Source of the DNA: Tepidimonas alkaliphilus
GTDB lineage: Bacteria > Pseudomonadota > Gammaproteobacteria > Burkholderiales > Burkholderiaceae_C
Length of the DNA: 64,000 nucleotides
Direction: 5' to 3'
Assembly: GCF_007556595.1 (NCBI RefSeq)
Contig: NZ_VJNB01000006.1
Coordinates: 62,001-126,000 of the forward strand
Of the stretch, positions 1 to 8,644 are shown one piece after another. Below the pieces are notes generated by a model. It was given only the letters and a program-made list of their open reading frames with translations. It did not search any database and was not told the origin of the DNA. The position numbers were made by a program, and so were the translations under genes. Position 1 is the stretch's first letter. Every line of letters begins with the position of its first letter.

Positions 1-1
1 C

Positions 2-799
2 GACCACGGCACGCTGTATGTGGCGAAATTCAATGCCGACGGCACCGGCGAGTGGCTGCCGCTGGTGCACGACCGCGGGCCGCTGACCGCGGCCAATGGC
101 TTTGCCAACCAGGGCGCGGTGCTGATCAAGGCGCGCCAGGCCAGCGACCTGTTGGGCGCCACCAAAATGGACCGCCCCGAATGGACCGCGGTGGACCCGA
201 TCAGCAAAGAGGTCTATTGCACGCTGACCAACAACAGCAACCGCGGCCGCGACAAGAGCCCGGGCGTGGATGCGGCCAACCCGCGCGCCAACAACACCAT
301 GGGTCATATCATCCGCTGGAAAGAAAGCGGCGACCTGGACGCCACACGCTTTACCTGGAGCCACTTCGTGCTGGCAGGCGACCCCTCGTTGCCGCGCGCG
401 GAGGCCAAAGGCAACATTCGGGGCGACATCTTCGGCAGCCCCGATGGCCTTTGGGTCGATCCGCGCGGCGTGCTGTGGATCCAAACCGACGTGTCCACCT
501 CCACGCTGGGCAAAGGCGACTACGTCAACCTGCCGAACAACCAAATGCTGGCCTGCGACCCGACCAAAGGCGAGATTCGCCGTTTCCTGGTTGGCCCGCG
601 CGGCTGTGAGGTGACCGGCATCACGATGACGCCGGATTTGCGCACGATGTTCATCAACATCCAGCACCCCGGCGAAAGCCCCAGTGAGCGCAGCGACCCG
701 GACGAGCCGATGAAATTTTCACGCTGGCCAGATGGCGGCCGTCCGCGCTCGGCCACCGTGGTCATCACCAAAAACGATGGCGGGGTGATCGGACTGTAA
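2..799 (+). CDS. PhoX-family alkaline phosphatase, C-terminal part
   Basis: The reading frame is open from the window edge and ends at TAA, so only the last ~265 residues are present. The protein resembles the C-terminal half of PhoX/DUF839 phosphatases: a run of beta-propeller-type strands, the segment EVYCTLTNN followed by NRG, the segment GSPDGLWVDPRGVLWIQTD, and the ending pattern INIQHPGE...WP followed by R-P-R-SATVVI. Family knowledge: PhoX enzymes are Tat-exported, calcium/iron-dependent periplasmic phosphomonoesterases that release phosphate from organic esters. The start, signal peptide and N-terminal ligands lie outside the window. A strong hairpin terminator follows about 50 bp downstream. 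Family assignment is fairly secure; substrate is not visible. Confidence 0.85.
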   Translation, partial: DHGTLYVAKFNADGTGEWLPLVHDRGPLTAANGFANQGAVLIKARQASDLLGATKMDRPEWTAVDPISKEVYCTLTNNSNRGRDKSPGVDAANPRANNTMGHIIRWKESGDLDATRFTWSHFVLAGDPSLPRAEAKGNIRGDIFGSPDGLWVDPRGVLWIQTDVSTSTLGKGDYVNLPNNQMLACDPTKGEIRRFLVGPRGCEVTGITMTPDLRTMFINIQHPGESPSERSDPDEPMKFSRWPDGGRPRSATVVITKNDGGVIGL

Positions 800-851
800 G
801 CGCCTGGGTGCAAGGATGCGGGCCTTGCGCCCGCTCGCTGACGCGCCACGC

Positions 852-890
852 AGCCGGCCTGCGGCCCTGTCCGCAAGCCGGCTTTTTCTT
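852..890 (+). terminator. Rho-independent terminator of the phoX-like gene
   Basis: Stem AGCCGGC (852-858) pairs with GCCGGCT (877-883), extended by TGCGG/CCGCA inside, with a short loop and then TTTTCTT. It sits ~50 bp after the phoX stop and touches the stop codon of the convergent MBL gene. Confidence 0.8.
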
Positions 891-1786
891 CACAGCGCAT
901 TGACCGGAATTTTCAAATACGACAGCCCGTTGTCCTCTGGCGGCGGCATGCGGCCCGCCCGCATGTTGACCTGCACCGACGGCAGCATCAACGCAGGCAG
1001 CGGCAACTGGGCATCGCGCTGCTGTCGCATCTGCACGAAGGCGGCTTCGTCCACGCCTTGGTGCACGTGCACGTTGCGGCGCTTTTGCTCGCCCACCGTC
1101 GTCACCCAGCTTGGCGGCTGCCCAGGCGCCGGGTAATCGTGGCACAGGTAGAGCTGGGTGTCATCGGGCAAGCTGAAAATCTTTTGAATGGAGCGGTAAA
1201 GCGCCGGGGCGCTGCCGCCCGGAAAATCGCAGCGCGCAGTGCCATAGTCGGGCCTAAACAAGGTATCGCCGACAAAAGCCACGCGGCGCGGCGGCGTGGA
1301 TTCGACGTCGGTGACCACGTAGGTCATGCACGCCGGGGTATGGCCCGGCGTATGCAGCGCTTGCACCGGCAAACCTCCGATCTCGAACGTCTCGCCGTCG
1401 TGCAACAGACGATCAAACTGGCGCCCGTCGCGGGCGAACTCCGTCCCCGCGTTGAAAAGTTTGCCAAAAACCTGCTGCACGGTGATGATCTCAGCCCCAA
1501 TGGCCAGCTGCCCTCCCAGTTGTTGCTGCAGGTACGGAGCCGCCGACAAATGATCGGCGTGCACATGCGTCTCCAGCAGCCACTGCACTTTCAAGCCCAA
1601 AGCCCGCACGCGTTCGATCACCCGATCGGCGCTGGCGGTGGAGGTGCGTCCGCTGTTGGGATCGTAATCCAACACGCTGTCGATGATGGCGCTGTGACCC
1701 GTTTGGCGATCCCAAGCCAAATGCGTCACGGTGTGCGTGACCGGATCAAAAAACGACTCAATGCTCAAGCGGCCTTGTTCGGACAT
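890..1786 (-). CDS. MBL-fold metallo-hydrolase (persulfide dioxygenase / Blh-like)
   Basis: 298 residues with the metallo-beta-lactamase signature HVHADH at residues 74-79 (His74, His76, Asp78, His79), further metal-ligand candidates in the TPGHTP segment and in FVGDTLF, and CHDYP near residue 235. The pattern ETHVHADHLSAAPYL with TPGHTPACMTYV is typical of the ETHE1/Blh branch, whose members oxidise glutathione persulfide or act in sulfide detoxification. That activity is inferred, not shown. The gene is monocistronic, converges on phoX, and reads away from the peroxiredoxin terminator. Length is normal for the branch. Confidence 0.85.
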   Translation of the reverse strand: MSEQGRLSIESFFDPVTHTVTHLAWDRQTGHSAIIDSVLDYDPNSGRTSTASADRVIERVRALGLKVQWLLETHVHADHLSAAPYLQQQLGGQLAIGAEIITVQQVFGKLFNAGTEFARDGRQFDRLLHDGETFEIGGLPVQALHTPGHTPACMTYVVTDVESTPPRRVAFVGDTLFRPDYGTARCDFPGGSAPALYRSIQKIFSLPDDTQLYLCHDYPAPGQPPSWVTTVGEQKRRNVHVHQGVDEAAFVQMRQQRDAQLPLPALMLPSVQVNMRAGRMPPPEDNGLSYLKIPVNAL

Positions 1787-1809
1787 GACCCCGTCTCCTC
1801 AAAGGCGTC

Positions 1810-1834
1810 AAAAAACCCGGCCCTGGGGGCCGGG
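1810..1834 (-). terminator. Terminator downstream of the peroxiredoxin gene
   Basis: On the minus strand, CCCGGCC (complement of 1828-1834) pairs with GGCCGGG (complement of 1816-1822) and is followed by six T (1815-1810). It lies 40 bp after the peroxiredoxin stop and just upstream of the MBL gene start. Confidence 0.75.
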
Positions 1835-1873
1835 GCCTTATTCACGAAAGGTTGGCAGCCGATGGGTTTAGGC

Positions 1874-2515
1874 TTACAGCGGTTTGGTGGCGAAATACCA
1901 ATCTTTCATCGCGTAGCCTTCGCCCTTGCGCGCTTCAATCGCCTGCGGCGTCTTCGGCGGCGGCACGATCACGTCACAACCCGGCGTCCAGCCTTCCGGC
2001 GTGGCCACCTTGTGCGCGTCGCTGGTCTGCATGGCTTTGAGCAGACGCAAAAATTCGTCGATGGAGCGCCCGTTGGTCATCGGGTAATAGACCATGGCGC
2101 GCAGCTTGCTTTCCGGATCAATGAAAAACGTCGCCCGCACCGCTTGCGTATCGGCAGCGCCAGGGTGGATCATGCCATAGGCGCGAGCCACTTCCATTTT
2201 GATATCGTCAATGATCGGGAATGGAATCTCAACGCCAAAGTTCTGCTTGATGCTTTGCATCCACGCCAGGTGCGAATAGATGCTGTCCACCGACAGGCCC
2301 AGCAACTCGCAGTTCATGGCCTTGAACTGGTCGGCTGCCTTGGCAAAGGCAATGAACTCGGTCGTGCAAACGGGCGTGAAGTCGGCAGGGTGAGAAAACA
2401 GAATCAGCCACTTGCCTTTGTAGTCGGCCAGCGAACGCGGGCCATGCGTGGTGTTGACCTGAAAATCAGGGGCGGGTTCGTTGATGCGCGGCAAACCGAT
2501 CACGGCATTTTCCAT
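1874..2515 (-). CDS. Peroxiredoxin, Prx6/1-Cys-like subfamily
   Basis: 213 residues from the ATG at 2515, chosen because GGAG stands 6 bases upstream and because MENAVIGLPRINEPAPDF is the usual family N-terminus; an upstream in-frame ATG at 2578 lacks this support. The peroxidatic site is PVCTTEF with Cys50. The C-terminal extension with GCDVIVPPP is typical of bacterial Prx6-type enzymes, which reduce hydrogen peroxide and alkyl hydroperoxides in the cytoplasm. A Cys in the C-terminal part could act as resolving residue, which is inference. The gene stands alone with its own terminator, and no regulator gene is adjacent. Confidence 0.92.
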   Translation of the reverse strand: MENAVIGLPRINEPAPDFQVNTTHGPRSLADYKGKWLILFSHPADFTPVCTTEFIAFAKAADQFKAMNCELLGLSVDSIYSHLAWMQSIKQNFGVEIPFPIIDDIKMEVARAYGMIHPGAADTQAVRATFFIDPESKLRAMVYYPMTNGRSIDEFLRLLKAMQTSDAHKVATPEGWTPGCDVIVPPPKTPQAIEARKGEGYAMKDWYFATKPL

Positions 2516-2682
2516 GACACACTCCTTTTCCATGTGATTGCAGGGCAGAAAGGCGCCGCTGCAGGTGTCACTATACAACCCCGGGGAGTATGCCGTGTTC
2601 GAAATTTCCTATGCCGTTGATTGATCGCTCAGGCTTTTTCTGAAACCACAAACCCGCGCACCATCGAATCCAAATAAAGCTT

Positions 2683-2696
2683 GCGAGCCGGCTCGC
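2683..2696. other. Perfect 14-bp palindrome between peroxiredoxin and phytase-like gene
   Basis: GCGAGCC/GGCTCGC is perfectly self-complementary. On the minus strand it is followed by AAGCTTTATTT, so it could be a weak terminator for the phytase-like gene, whose stop is at 2764. It could equally be an operator ~170 bp upstream of the peroxiredoxin gene. Nothing else is recognised in the interval 2516-2763. Confidence 0.35.
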
Positions 2697-2763
2697 TTGA
2701 TCCGCCAGCCGGTCCAAGCTCTTGCCATCGCAAGCCCGCCCCGAGGCCGCGACCTCCTGCTCT

Positions 2764-5013
2764 TTACGGCAGCGCAAGCGTCGGCCAGCGCAGCAGCATC
2801 GTCTCGCCATTGCTGCCGTCCACCCCGTCGTTGTCGGTAACGGCAAACCAATGGCCCGCGGCGTCGCGGGTCAGCCCCTCCAGCTTGTCCGGCACGAAGC
2901 CGCCATGCGCCGCCAGATCCGGCACGACGTCGCGCACCAGGCGCTTGGCCAGCACCGGCACCGGCGACTGCCCCGGGGCCGCGGGGGCCACGCCGCGCAC
3001 CGACACGAACGAGAGCCGCTTCAGCGCTTGCGGGCCAAATTGGTTGTCGCGCTCGATCAGCACGAAGGCGTCGTCGCCGACGGCCACCAGCTCCGACATG
3101 CCCACCCACGAGCCCTCGAGTCGCGGCGTCTCCAGCGGCACGTGCCAGACGCCCCATTCGCCGCTGGCAGGCCGATAGCGCAACAGCTTGACGTGGCCCT
3201 TGGGGTCGTCCTTCCACTCGCGCTGCACGATCGCCCAGACGGCCTCGTCGGCGCCGCGGCCCGTCACCGCCACGCCTTCCAGGCCGAAGCGGGTGGCGTG
3301 GCGCGCGATCGCTTCCGGCAGCGCCACCTCGCGCACCACGCGCCCCTCGGCGTCGAGCTGGATCAGCAGATTGGGCCGCGGCGCGCCCTTGGCGTCGGGG
3401 TCGCCTTCCGAGGCCAGCCAGAAACCGCCGTCCGCACGCACCGCGATCCCCTCGCCGTCGTAGCCGACCGGCTGGCCGTCGCGGGTCACGGTCAGACGCC
3501 GCACGATGCGCGCTGGATGGCGCGTGGCGTCGATTTCATACAGGTAGGTTTCGGCAAAGAAGCTGTCCGACACCGCCCACAGCCGGCCCGGGCGCTGCGG
3601 ATCGGCCGCCAGCCCCGACAGCGCCCCCCACGGGATCGGGCGGCCCTGCGCGTCGTCGTCGGACTGCAGCATCGGGTACGGCGGCGCGGCGTCGCGGGGC
3701 CGCTCGACCCAGCGGTAGATGGTCAGACCAGCCCGGGCGCCCTTGTCCACTTCGCTGGCCACCACCAGCAGGCCGCGCTTGGGCAGCGCCAGCAGGCCTT
3801 CCGGCCCCTGCAACGCCGGCAGCGCCTGCAGCGGCATCGGCGCGCGCCCCGGCCCCTCGTCGTGCCACACCGTCACAAGGCTGGAGCGCTCCGAGCCGAC
3901 GAAGAACAGCCGCTGACCGCCGAAGGTGCCGACCGCCAGCCCTTCCGGCTCGTTGCCCTTGGCGCGCGAGCGCTTGTCCGGATAGTGCCCGAGCCGCACC
4001 GCCCAGTGCTCCAGCAACGCGCCGCTGTCCCACAGCACGCGCCCCTGGCGGTCGAAGATGGTGATGCCGCGCGAGCCGCCGACCCAGTCGCCCTCGTTGG
4101 CGGTGACAAAGCGTTCGTCGTCCAGCCACGCCACGGCATCCGGCTCGCGCACGAGCCCAGTGCGCCGCTCATTCAACACGATGCGCCCATCGGTGGTCGC
4201 GTCGATGCCGTCCAGATCCACCGCGCCGGCGCTGAAGTGGCCGACCACTTGCCGCCGCGCCACGTCCACCAGCACCAGATGGTTGTTCTCCTGCAGGGAG
4301 ACGACCGCAAGCCCCTGCCGGTTGACGTGCACGAACTCGGGCTCCGGATCCTGTGGCGCCACCGCCGCCAGACCGCTTAGCGAGACGGGGTGGATCCGCG
4401 TGCAATCCGGCAGGCCGCCGGCGCGCACCGGCACGATCGACAGGTTGCCCCCGGGAAGCTGCGGCAGCTTGCCCTTGTCGAGCTTCTCGTCACGTTCGTT
4501 CTCGATCACGATCACCGCATGACGCCCCTGCGGGTCGAACGCAATGGCATCGGGTTGCCCGAAAAGCGGGCAGCGCTCCACCACGCGCCCGCGCCGCCAG
4601 TCCAACGCCAGCAGTTCGCCCTGCGGCATCGCGTGATCGGTCGTCTGGTCCACCACCACCCAGGCGTAGCGGCCGCGCACCGCCACCGAGGTCGGCTCGC
4701 CAGAAACCTCGATCAGACCGCCCGGACGCGGCCGGGCCGGGTCGCGCAGATCGACAAGGCCAACTGCGCGGCGCTGGCTGTCGGTGTAGAGCAGCCAGCG
4801 GCCGTCGGCGCTGGCGGCCACGATCTCGGCCACCGCCGGCTTGGCCTCGGTACCGGCCGGGGCGTTGCGCGCCGCTTCGAACACCGCGACGCGCTCAAAC
4901 CAGCCGCCGGCCCACGCGGGCGCCAACCCAAGCCCCCACGCCAACCCCATGGCGGCCAATGGGCCTGCCTTCATCCAGCGCCGACCCCGCGCTGCGTCTC
5001 GCTTGGCTTGCAT
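2764..5013 (-). CDS. Esterase-like activity of phytase family protein, exported
   Basis: 749 residues. The N-terminus carries a signal sequence ending in APAWA|GG; with the start at 5013 it includes an Arg-Arg pair (GRRWMK) that could make it Tat-dependent. A shorter start at 4974 would leave a plain Sec signal. The N-terminal ~430 residues look like a beta-propeller repeat region (e.g. IAFDPQGRHAVIVIEN, VAWLDDERFVTANEGDW). The C-terminal ~300 residues carry the phytase-like pattern ALSGLAADPQRPGRLWAVSDS, YDGEGIAVR, FWLASEGD and the ending KLEGLTRDAAGHWFAVTDNDG. These large proteins are periplasmic or surface calcium-binding esterases of poorly known substrate. Proximity to phoX suggests organic-phosphate use, but this is inference. 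Confidence 0.8.
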   Translation of the reverse strand: MQAKRDAARGRRWMKAGPLAAMGLAWGLGLAPAWAGGWFERVAVFEAARNAPAGTEAKPAVAEIVAASADGRWLLYTDSQRRAVGLVDLRDPARPRPGGLIEVSGEPTSVAVRGRYAWVVVDQTTDHAMPQGELLALDWRRGRVVERCPLFGQPDAIAFDPQGRHAVIVIENERDEKLDKGKLPQLPGGNLSIVPVRAGGLPDCTRIHPVSLSGLAAVAPQDPEPEFVHVNRQGLAVVSLQENNHLVLVDVARRQVVGHFSAGAVDLDGIDATTDGRIVLNERRTGLVREPDAVAWLDDERFVTANEGDWVGGSRGITIFDRQGRVLWDSGALLEHWAVRLGHYPDKRSRAKGNEPEGLAVGTFGGQRLFFVGSERSSLVTVWHDEGPGRAPMPLQALPALQGPEGLLALPKRGLLVVASEVDKGARAGLTIYRWVERPRDAAPPYPMLQSDDDAQGRPIPWGALSGLAADPQRPGRLWAVSDSFFAETYLYEIDATRHPARIVRRLTVTRDGQPVGYDGEGIAVRADGGFWLASEGDPDAKGAPRPNLLIQLDAEGRVVREVALPEAIARHATRFGLEGVAVTGRGADEAVWAIVQREWKDDPKGHVKLLRYRPASGEWGVWHVPLETPRLEGSWVGMSELVAVGDDAFVLIERDNQFGPQALKRLSFVSVRGVAPAAPGQSPVPVLAKRLVRDVVPDLAAHGGFVPDKLEGLTRDAAGHWFAVTDNDGVDGSNGETMLLRWPTLALP

Positions 5014-5265
5014 GCTCAGCTGCCCTTTCTTGCCCTTGTTTTAGACCTTCACAGACGTTCATGCTGAAGGCAAGCCGTGACAGAGCGTTGAAGGCGGACT
5101 GTTGCGTGCATGCCACGCTCACGTCTGCTTTCATGGCGATGTCATCCACGCCTGCTGCAATAGCGCCCGAATCAACCGGAGGTCGGTCGTTGTCGCGATA
5201 GCGACTGCTTCGGGCGAAACCCAAAACGATCGCTTCTTTTACTCGCTCCTTCAAGAGGTTCAATC

Positions 5266-6291
5266 ATGAAAAAATCCATTTGGGCGGTTGCCGCCCTGCT
5301 GACCGCGGGGTCGGCCTGGGCACAGTCCAGCGTCACCTTTTATGGTCGCATCGATCTGTCGGTGGGCTCGATCAAAGACAACGGCACGGGCGCCACGTCC
5401 AACAAGCTGGTCAACAACACCCGCGGTCAATCGGTGACGCGCATGTTCCAAGGCGGCGACGGCGGCTTGACCACCTCGCGCTGGGGACTGCGCGGCACGG
5501 AAGACCTGGGGGGCGGCCTGAAAGCGGCGTTCAAATTGGAAAACCGCTTTGACGCCGACACTGGCGCGTCGCAAGATCCCTTCTTTAAAGGCGAATCAAG
5601 CCTGTCGCTGATCGGGGGTTTTGGCGAAATCAAGCTCGGTCGCAGCACTTCGGTTTATGATGATGTGCGCGCGGTCGGCCAGAAGTTTGACGTGTTTGAC
5701 TCCGCGTTCACCGCCTCCAGCAACGGGGTTTTCAAATCCGGCGGGGATTACGCCAACCGGCTGGACAACAAAATCAGCTACTACTCGCCCGACTTTGGCG
5801 GCTTTTACGCCGGCTTGGACTACAGCTTTGACGAAGATAAGACCAAGAGCGCCGATCGTTACGCGCTGAAGTTCGGTTACAAAGAAAAAGCCTTTGAAAT
5901 CGCGCTGGGCTACCAGAACGAAAAAGACAAAGGCGACAAATATACCGTGCTGGCCGGCAACTACAATTTTGGCAGCTTCGCGCTGTCGGCTTCTTACAAC
6001 CACCGCAACGGCGCCGCGGCCAACGGGGACGACAACGAATACGCCATCGGCGTGGCGATTCCCGTCGATGCATGGACGTTCTCAGCCGGTTATGCCTCCA
6101 GCAAAACCAAAAACTCGACCGGCGGCACTAAAAATGCCAAAGCTCAGGGATTTGCGCTTGGGGTCACTTACGCGTTGTCCAAGCGCACCCGTCTGTATGC
6201 GGGTTATCGCGATGTCGAAGTCAAAAACAACGTCGGCGTCAAGACCAAAGACGAACGGCTCTACGCGGTGGGGGTTCGTCACGACTTTTAA
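5266..6291 (+). CDS. Gram-negative general porin (Burkholderia/Bordetella type)
   Basis: 341 residues with a 19-residue signal peptide ending SAWA|QSS and the mature start SSVTFYGRIDLSVG. Diagnostic segments are SRWGLRGTEDLGGGLKA, FKLENRF, the constriction-loop-like region after EIKLGRSTSVYDD, and a C-terminal aromatic (RHDF-stop) used by the BAM machinery. Trimeric outer-membrane diffusion pores of this family have 16 strands; length fits. Codon use here is less GC-biased than in the phytase-like gene next door, as expected for a highly expressed gene. A strong terminator follows at 6405. The upstream 250 bp hold a small hairpin (GTCGC-gata-GCGAC near 5190) but no operator I can name. Confidence 0.93.
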   Translation: MKKSIWAVAALLTAGSAWAQSSVTFYGRIDLSVGSIKDNGTGATSNKLVNNTRGQSVTRMFQGGDGGLTTSRWGLRGTEDLGGGLKAAFKLENRFDADTGASQDPFFKGESSLSLIGGFGEIKLGRSTSVYDDVRAVGQKFDVFDSAFTASSNGVFKSGGDYANRLDNKISYYSPDFGGFYAGLDYSFDEDKTKSADRYALKFGYKEKAFEIALGYQNEKDKGDKYTVLAGNYNFGSFALSASYNHRNGAAANGDDNEYAIGVAIPVDAWTFSAGYASSKTKNSTGGTKNAKAQGFALGVTYALSKRTRLYAGYRDVEVKNNVGVKTKDERLYAVGVRHDF

Positions 6292-6404
6292 CAGCGTCGG
6301 GCGAGCTTTGCGCGCCGATCAACAGGCAAACGTTTCCATCGTCCAAGCATACATCTCCAAGGGGTAAATCCGCAACTTGTTTCAACGCTCGCGGATGACG
6401 ATGG

Positions 6405-6436
6405 ACCCGCGTTGCGCAGTGCGACGCGGGTTTTTT
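6405..6436 (+). terminator. Rho-independent terminator after the porin gene
   Basis: ACCCGCG (6405-6411) pairs with CGCGGGT (6425-6431), followed by a run of six T. It ends the porin transcript ~110 bp after the stop. Confidence 0.85.
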
Positions 6437-6570
6437 CTTGCTTTAGCCTGAGCGGCGCATCCGTCGCCGCATTTCGCTTGGCTGCCCGAGCAGGCGACGA
6501 CCAAGCGGCTCTTTGGAACCCAACGCGGGTGGTTCCGGTGGCCGAGCCGACGAAGTTTTAAGCTCACGCC

Positions 6571-7938
6571 ATGGCTTCATCCCCTGCTTCGATCGATCCG
6601 GCGCGCCTGAGGACGTTGATGGACGCCGAACGCCAGCGCTTCCTCGCGCGGCACCCGCGCTCCTGCGCGCTGGCGCAGCAAGCCGCCGGGCATTTTTTGT
6701 TCGGGGTGCCGCTGCACTGGATGCGCGACTGGCCGACGCCCGCCACGCTGTTCGTGCGCGCGGCGCGCGGGGCGGAGCTGACCTGCGCCGACGGGCACGT
6801 GTTGGCCGATTTCTGCCTCGGCGACACCGGCGCGATGTTCGGCCACTCGCCGCCGGCGGTGGCGCAGGCGCTGGCCGAGCAGGCCGCGCGGGGCCTGACC
6901 AGCATGCTGCCGGACGAGCGCGCAGCCGAGGTCGGCGCGCTGCTGGCGCAGCGTTTCGGCCTGCCGTGCTGGCAGCTGGCGATGACCGCCAGCGACGCCA
7001 ACCGCTTCGTGCTGCGCTGGGCGCGCGCCGCCACCGGCCGGCCGCAGGTGCTGGTGTTCGACGGCTGCTACCACGGCGCAGTGGACGACACGCTGGTGGA
7101 TCGCGACCCCGCCACCGGCGCCACGCTGCGCCGCCCCTCGGTACTGGGCGCGGTGCACGACCACCCGGCGTTCACGCGCGTGGCGCCGTTCAACGACCTG
7201 GCGGCGCTGGAACGCGCGCTGGTCGACCGACAGGTAGCGGCGCTGCTGGCGGAGCCGGCGCTGACCAACTTCGGCCTGGTGCCGCCGCAGGACGGCTTCT
7301 GGGCCGAGGCGCAAGCGCTGTGCCGCCGCCACGGCACGCTGCTGGTGCTGGACGAGACGCACACGCTGTCCAGCGGCGTCGGCGGCTGGGCGCGCACGCA
7401 CGGCGTGACGCCCGACGTCTGGGTCGCCGGCAAGGCGGTGGCTGGCGGCGTGCCGTGCGCGGTGTACGGCTTCACCGAAGAGGTGGCGCAGCGCCTGCGC
7501 GCCGTCAAGGAAGCCGCGCCGGAAGGCCACAGCGGTATCGGCACGACGCTGACCGCCAACGCGCTGGCGCTGGCCGCGCTGCACGCGGCGCTGACGCACC
7601 TGCACACCGAGGCCACCTACGCCGCCATGCAGCAGGCGGCCGACGCGCTGCAGGCCGGGCTGGAGGCGGCGCTGCGGCGCCGCGGGCGGCCATGGACCGT
7701 CACGCGCCTCGGCGCGCGCATGGAGCTGCAATTCATGCCAACGACGCCGCGCAACGCTGACGACGTGCGCCGCCACCTGCAGCCGCGGCTGGAACAGAGC
7801 CTGCACCTGTTCATGCTGAACCGCGGCGTGCTGCTGACGCCGTTTCACGGCATGCTGCTGTGCAGCCCGGCCACGAGCGCGGCGCACGTCGAGCGGCTGC
7901 TGCAAGCGTTCGACGACTGGCTGGCGGCGCTGGTGTGA
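6571..7938 (+). CDS. Class III PLP-dependent aminotransferase (GSA-aminomutase-like)
   Basis: 455 residues. Family landmarks: LADFCLGDTGAMFGHSPPAV near the N-terminus (glycine-rich entry typical of glutamate-1-semialdehyde aminomutase relatives), FDGCYHGAVDDTL for cofactor stacking, LVLDETHTL with the pyridoxal-nitrogen-binding Asp, and VWVAGKAVAGG with Lys288 as the expected Schiff-base lysine. The protein is a relative of HemL but lacks enough detail to assign it to tetrapyrrole synthesis. It may be an amino-acid or beta-amino-acid transaminase of unknown substrate. It stands alone between the porin terminator and the convergent hemerythrin-like gene. The GTC/GCG-rich codon use is stronger than in the porin. 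Confidence 0.85.
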   Translation: MASSPASIDPARLRTLMDAERQRFLARHPRSCALAQQAAGHFLFGVPLHWMRDWPTPATLFVRAARGAELTCADGHVLADFCLGDTGAMFGHSPPAVAQALAEQAARGLTSMLPDERAAEVGALLAQRFGLPCWQLAMTASDANRFVLRWARAATGRPQVLVFDGCYHGAVDDTLVDRDPATGATLRRPSVLGAVHDHPAFTRVAPFNDLAALERALVDRQVAALLAEPALTNFGLVPPQDGFWAEAQALCRRHGTLLVLDETHTLSSGVGGWARTHGVTPDVWVAGKAVAGGVPCAVYGFTEEVAQRLRAVKEAAPEGHSGIGTTLTANALALAALHAALTHLHTEATYAAMQQAADALQAGLEAALRRRGRPWTVTRLGARMELQFMPTTPRNADDVRRHLQPRLEQSLHLFMLNRGVLLTPFHGMLLCSPATSAAHVERLLQAFDDWLAALV

Positions 7939-7957
7939 CCGCGCCGCCTGCGCCGGC

Positions 7958-8542
7958 TCAGGCGCCCAGCCCGATCGGCGCCGGCGCCACCTCCAGGATG
8001 CGCTGGAACAGCCGCTCGTAGGCCGGCTCCGGGCGGTGGCCGGTCAGCGGGTCGCGGTTGGCGGCGAACGCCTCGTCCAGCGCCTGCCAGTCGGCTTCGT
8101 CCAGCACGCGCTGCGCCGCCGGCAGGATCTCCTGCTCCTCCAGCCGCATGTGCTCGAGGTAGAACGTCAGGTAACGCTCGCACGCCTGCACGAAGGCCTC
8201 GCGCCGCTCTTCGCCCAGCCACTCCCACGCCAGCAGCAGGTGCTGCAGCTCACGCACCTGCTGCTCGCCGCGCATGTGGTCCTGCTCCAGCCGGTCGATC
8301 ACCGGCAGCATCTCCCGCGCGCGCTTGGCCACGCGCGGAAACAGCAGGTTGGATTCCTTCGGATGGTGCAGCCGCTCCGGAAATTCGTCGACGTAGAACA
8401 GCATCGCGCGCACGGTGTCGAAGAAGCGCGCGCGCTGCCCCTCCTCCGGGCCGCGGCGGATCAGCCACAGCAGCGACTGCAGCATCGCCGCCAGCGCGGC
8501 GTGCTCCTCCCGGATGATGCGCAACGAAGGGGCCACGGCCAT
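7958..8542 (-). CDS. Hemerythrin-like domain protein
   Basis: 194 residues from the ATG at 8542, preceded by AGGAG; an upstream in-frame start at 8644 would overlap the end of copA and adds a non-family tail. Histidine/carboxylate motifs of the hemerythrin HHE fold are visible: EEHAALAAML, LHHPKESNLLFP, EQDHMRGEQQV and LEHMRLEEQEILP, on what should be four antiparallel helices binding a di-iron centre. Such cytoplasmic proteins are linked to oxygen or nitric-oxide sensing and iron-centre repair. An FNR-type palindrome lies ~90 bp upstream, consistent with low-oxygen control. It lies 98 bp downstream of copA on the same strand. Confidence 0.85.
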   Translation of the reverse strand: MAVAPSLRIIREEHAALAAMLQSLLWLIRRGPEEGQRARFFDTVRAMLFYVDEFPERLHHPKESNLLFPRVAKRAREMLPVIDRLEQDHMRGEQQVRELQHLLLAWEWLGEERREAFVQACERYLTFYLEHMRLEEQEILPAAQRVLDEADWQALDEAFAANRDPLTGHRPEPAYERLFQRILEVAPAPIGLGA

Positions 8543-8630
8543 CGGATGCTCCTGTCCGCCACGGTGCCCGCCATGTCGGGAAGCGGCACCGGACTGTCCG
8601 TGAGCTTGGCACCGTCGCGCCGTGCCGGGC

Positions 8631-8644
8631 TTGACGCAAGTCAA
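8631..8644. promoter_or_regulatory. FNR/ANR/DNR-type box upstream of the hemerythrin-like gene
   Basis: TTGAC-GCAA-GTCAA is a perfect 5-4-5 palindrome matching the Crp/FNR-family pattern TTGAY-N4-RTCAA. It overlaps the copA stop codon (8641-8643) and lies ~90 bp from the hemerythrin-like start at 8542. Confidence 0.6.

Noticed and set aside
5040-5110. Possible Pho box upstream of the phytase-like gene
   Set aside because: Only one CTGTCAC half-site is seen on the minus strand; the second direct repeat at the required spacing does not match.
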